DNA of 8,219 bases from an uncultured Gemmatimonadota bacterium (lineage in GTDB: Bacteria; Gemmatimonadota; Gemmatimonadetes; Gemmatimonadales; GWC2-71-9), in contig CAMLLJ010000120.1 of assembly GCA_946480845.1 (NCBI GenBank), forward strand, positions 1 through 8,219. Reading direction: 5' to 3'. This document shows, in pieces, positions 6,316 to 8,219 of the stretch. A program made the position numbers and the translations under genes. Numbering within the stretch: position 1 is the first letter of the stretch; the number at the start of each line of letters is the position of its first letter. The notes beneath the pieces were generated by a model, which was given only the letters and a program-made list of their open reading frames with translations, did no database searches and had not been told where the DNA came from.

Positions 6316-7034
6316 TGGAGCCGGACCACGATCCGGCGCACCCGCGGCGCGAGCGCCCGCATCGCCGGCGTCGAGGAGGGGAACGGCCGGTCGCCGAGCA
6401 CCGACTGGTAGGCGCTGTCGCCGTAGGAGGCAGCGGGAGGTGCGAGGCTCACGAAGGCCTGGCCTTCCCAGGGCGCGAGCGCCCCGCCGTCCCACGACGA
6501 GACCGTCCCGCCGTAGTCCCACCCGAAGCCGAGCAGGGTGAAGGGACCGCCGTTGATCTCCTCGAGTCGCGTGAGCGGGAGGCCAAGGGTGACGCCGGCG
6601 CCGGAGCGCCAGAGCGTGGTGTCGCCGGTCAGCTCGACACGATCGGGGCCGCGCCGCTCGAGCGTGTCGAGCCAGGTGACCAGGAAGCGCCTGAGCGAAT
6701 CACCGGCGAAGACCTCGGTGCCCGGCGCCGTCTCGCCCTCGCCGAGCGGCACCTCGGCGGCGCGCACGGCGGCGGCGCCGTAGGCAGCCACGAGGTCGCT
6801 CTCGGACGCGGTGGCGTCGAGCGGGCCGAACCGCACGCCCGGCTCGAACACCCACTGCGGCACGGCGCGGGCCGTGTCCTGCGCCGTGGCGTCCGGCCTG
6901 CCCGCCCGCTCGCGGCCGCAGCCCGCTGCGAGCATCGCAACCAGCATCGCGGCCAGCAGGGTCACCGGCAGCGGGGCCGGCAGCGTGGCCGGCCGGGGGC
7001 GATGACGTGCCCGGTCCCCCGCGCCGCGCCTCAC
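6312..7034 (-). CDS. Uncharacterised lipoprotein
   Basis: I do not recognise a characterised family. From the GTG at 7034 the product is 240 residues. It has a long arginine/proline-rich head, a hydrophobic run [12 protein letters not shown] (24-35), and a lipobox LAAGC with Cys39 as the predicted lipidated residue. The residue after Cys is Gly, so no Asp+2 inner-membrane retention signal is seen. The mature part has two lobes. One is around 58-125 ([21 protein letters not shown] and a following FLVTWLD); the other is around 141-205, with [24 protein letters not shown] leading to [13 protein letters not shown]. The lobes resemble small alpha/beta repeats, though this is only an impression. 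The 7034 start gives a GTGA overlap with the DUF486 gene, matching the operon style. A GTG at 6965 would give a more compact signal peptide and is a fair alternative. Its stop overlaps the DUF4442 start. Confidence 0.75.
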   Translation of the reverse strand: MRRGAGDRARHRPRPATLPAPLPVTLLAAMLVAMLAAGCGRERAGRPDATAQDTARAVPQWVFEPGVRFGPLDATASESDLVAAYGAAAVRAAEVPLGEGETAPGTEVFAGDSLRRFLVTWLDTLERRGPDRVELTGDTTLWRSGAGVTLGLPLTRLEEINGGPFTLLGFGWDYGGTVSSWDGGALAPWEGQAFVSLAPPAASYGDSAYQSVLGDRPFPSSTPAMRALAPRVRRIVVRLQ

Positions 7035-7384
7035 GCCGGTGCCGTCCCGCGGAACATGAAGTACACCGCGCCCATGAGGCAGACCCCGGCCCAGAGGAAG
7101 TCGAGCCGCACCGGCTGCCGCATGTAGAGCACGGCGAAGGGCACGAAGACGGCGAGCGTGATCACCTCCTGGAGCATCTTGAGCTGCGGGAGCGTGAGCA
7201 CGGTATAACCGAGGCGGTTGGCGGGGACCTGCAGCAGATACTCGAAGAGGGCGATCCCCCAGCTCGCCAGCGCCGCCACCCACCAGGCGCGGCTGCCCAG
7301 GTTCTTCAGGTGGGCGTACCACGCGAACGTCATGAAGACGTTGGAGAGCACCAGCAGGATGGTGGTGCGGAGGATGACGGGCAT
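7031..7384 (-). CDS. DUF486 family small membrane protein (drug/metabolite transporter-like)
   Basis: This is a 117-residue integral membrane protein of the DUF486 family, in the drug/metabolite transporter superfamily and similar in size to SMR proteins. Four hydrophobic segments are visible at about 5-25, 33-51, 72-88 and 95-111. The family's conserved text is clear: FAWYAHLKN (20-28), SWGIALFEYLLQVPANRLGY (41-60), LKMLQEVITLAVFVPFAVLYM (68-88) and the ending LCLMGAVYF-like VCLMGAVYFMFRG. No substrate is known for the family. The ATG at 7384 is selected because it gives the normal family N-terminus (MPVILRTTILLVLSN). The open frame continues upstream but without family similarity. It is the first gene of the minus-strand operon, and its TGA overlaps the GTG of the lipoprotein gene. 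Confidence 0.93.
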   Translation of the reverse strand: MPVILRTTILLVLSNVFMTFAWYAHLKNLGSRAWWVAALASWGIALFEYLLQVPANRLGYTVLTLPQLKMLQEVITLAVFVPFAVLYMRQPVRLDFLWAGVCLMGAVYFMFRGTAPA

Positions 7385-7389
7385 GGTGA

Positions 7390-7395
7390 AGTCTA
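7390..7395 (-). promoter_or_regulatory. Candidate -10 element for the DUF486-led operon
   Basis: TAGACT on the minus strand matches the TAnnnT pattern and ends 5 nt before the ATG at 7384. Transcription would start at or next to the ATG, giving a leaderless mRNA. No good -35 is found at the right distance (TGGCGG at best), and there is no Shine-Dalgarno before this ATG, which fits a leaderless start. Weak evidence. Confidence 0.25.
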
Positions 7396-7400
7396 TTGCC

Positions 7401-7412
7401 CGCCTGCAGGCG
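7401..7412. promoter_or_regulatory. 12-bp palindrome in the divergent promoter region
   Basis: CGCCTGCAGGCG is perfectly self-complementary and lies in the 93-bp space between the divergent DUF486 and aminotransferase genes, just upstream of the candidate -10. It could be an operator for a dimeric regulator. GC-rich palindromes of this length also arise by chance. The rest of this gap holds GGAGG at 7449-7453, which is 24 nt from the aminotransferase ATG and so too distant to be its ribosome binding site. Confidence 0.25.
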
Positions 7413-7477
7413 CCGCCACTCGCGCCGAGGGGGCTTCTCCCGCACATTGGAGGATCTCTCCAGCCCTGTGAGCCGCC

Positions 7478-8219
7478 ATGCCGACGTCCCGGCGTTCCTT
7501 CCTCGCTTCGATGGGCGGCGCCGCCGCCGCGCTCCCCGTCTTCCGCGACACCGCCGTGCACCGCCTGCGCGACGCCTGGGCCATCGGCGGGTCCCGCCCA
7601 GCCGCCGAGGTGGCCGACGACGAGGCGTACTGGAGCACCATCCAGCGGGCCTTCGACGCGGACCGCACGCTGGTGAACCTCAACAACGGCGGGTGCAGCC
7701 CGGCGCCGACCCACGTGCTCGAGGCGATGATCCGCGACCTCCGGTTCTCCAACGAGCTGCCGGTGGAGCACATGTGGCGCGTGCTCGAGCCGCGCGCCGA
7801 GAGCGTGCGCCGCGACCTGGCCCGCGAGTTCGGCTGCGATCCGGAGGAGATGGCCATCACCCGGAACGCCTCGGAATCGCTGGAGACGATGATCCTCGGC
7901 CTAGACCTCGCCCGCGGCGACGAGGTCGTCGTCTCCAACCAGAACTACGGGCGCATGCTGACCACGTGGGACCAGCGGGCCCGGCGCGAGGGGATTGTGG
8001 TGCGGCAGGTATCCTTCCCGGTGCCGCCGCCGTCGCCGCAGCGGATCGTCGAGGCGTTCGCCGCCGCGATCGGCCCGCGCACCCGCGCCATCGAGGTCCC
8101 CCACATCACCAACCTCACCGGCCAGATCATGCCGATCCGCGAGCTGGTGCGGCTGGCGCGGCCGAAGGGGATCCAGGTGTTCGTGGACGGCGCGCACGCC
8201 TTCGCGCACTTCCCCTTCA
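7478..8219 (+). CDS. Tat-exported class V aminotransferase-fold PLP enzyme, isopenicillin N epimerase-like (5' part)
   Basis: The frame runs from ATG 7478 off the right edge, giving 247 residues. The N-terminus is a twin-arginine signal: SRRSFLA at 4-10 followed by a small-residue run SMGGAAAALPVF (11-22). This suggests export of a folded, cofactor-loaded protein. The body fits fold-type I, class V aminotransferases of the CefD/isopenicillin N epimerase type. It shows VNLNNGGCSPAP (66-77), the PLP phosphate-contact region TRNASESLE (128-136), HITNLTGQIMPIREL (209-223) and VDGAHAF (236-242), whose Asp237 should pair with the PLP pyridine nitrogen. The Schiff-base lysine lies beyond the window. 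An in-frame TGA at 7469-7471 closes the frame just upstream, so 7478 is the first possible ATG. The substrate cannot be assigned; true isopenicillin epimerisation is unlikely without a beta-lactam cluster. Confidence 0.9.
   Translation, partial: MPTSRRSFLASMGGAAAALPVFRDTAVHRLRDAWAIGGSRPAAEVADDEAYWSTIQRAFDADRTLVNLNNGGCSPAPTHVLEAMIRDLRFSNELPVEHMWRVLEPRAESVRRDLAREFGCDPEEMAITRNASESLETMILGLDLARGDEVVVSNQNYGRMLTTWDQRARREGIVVRQVSFPVPPPSPQRIVEAFAAAIGPRTRAIEVPHITNLTGQIMPIRELVRLARPKGIQVFVDGAHAFAHFPF

Noticed and set aside
6246..7127. Open frame of 293 codons on the plus strand opposite the lipoprotein gene
   Set aside because: The minus-strand lipoprotein has a lipobox and operon-type overlaps; this frame has neither a domain nor a plausible start.
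1..8219. tRNA, rRNA, CRISPR array, transposase, integrase or riboswitch
   Set aside because: I saw no cloverleaf, repeat-spacer array, mobile-element protein or long terminal inverted repeats; gaps between genes are all under about 150 nt.

Overview
The window is very GC-rich and gene-dense, bacterial and chromosomal in character. Coding density, the frequent GTG starts and the gene types (a CarboxypepD_reg/vWA fusion, a DUF4105 protein, a PAS protein beginning MRDQHK, a Tat-exported class V aminotransferase-fold protein) fit a soil- or sediment-type Gemmatimonadota-like lineage. That placement is a guess from style, since no rRNA or other phylogenetic marker is present. I see no tRNA, rRNA, CRISPR array, insertion sequence, phage gene or attachment site.

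Layout. At the left edge is the 3' end of a MacB/FtsX-type ABC transporter permease (+, 1-345). It faces, across a 22-nt gap filled by a hairpin, a secreted vWA protein (-, 368-2308). A 148-bp divergent region separates that gene from a membrane-anchored DUF4105 protein (+, 2457-3311). The DUF4105 gene collides tail-to-tail, with a 20-nt overlap, with a run of seven minus-strand genes. In order of transcription these are a DUF486 membrane protein (7384-7031), an unidentified lipoprotein (7034-6312), a DUF4442 hotdog protein (6315-5812), a nitronate monooxygenase-family flavoprotein (5815-4841), uridine kinase (4844-4200), a thioredoxin-fold [2Fe-2S] ferredoxin (4200-3832) and a small PAS protein (3765-3292). 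A 93-bp divergent region then separates the run from a class V aminotransferase-like gene with a Tat signal (+, from 7478), cut by the right edge.

How the genes relate. The first six genes of the run are joined by 1-4 nt start/stop overlaps (GTGA, GTGA, GTGA, ATGA, TGATG), so they look like one translationally coupled operon, with the PAS gene following after a 66-nt gap. The products do not form an obvious known pathway. The hotdog protein next to a flavoprotein of the NMO/FabK superfamily could point to acyl-thioester or lipid chemistry, and the ferredoxin is a possible electron carrier, but both are inferences. The vWA, DUF4105, lipoprotein and aminotransferase products all carry export or membrane signals, so much of the window serves the cell envelope.

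Most of the window is ordinary chromosome. I found no convincing new defence or mobile system. The points most worth a second look are the compact operon, the output-less PAS gene with its overlap, the unidentified lipoprotein, and the candidate leaderless or near-leaderless transcripts.
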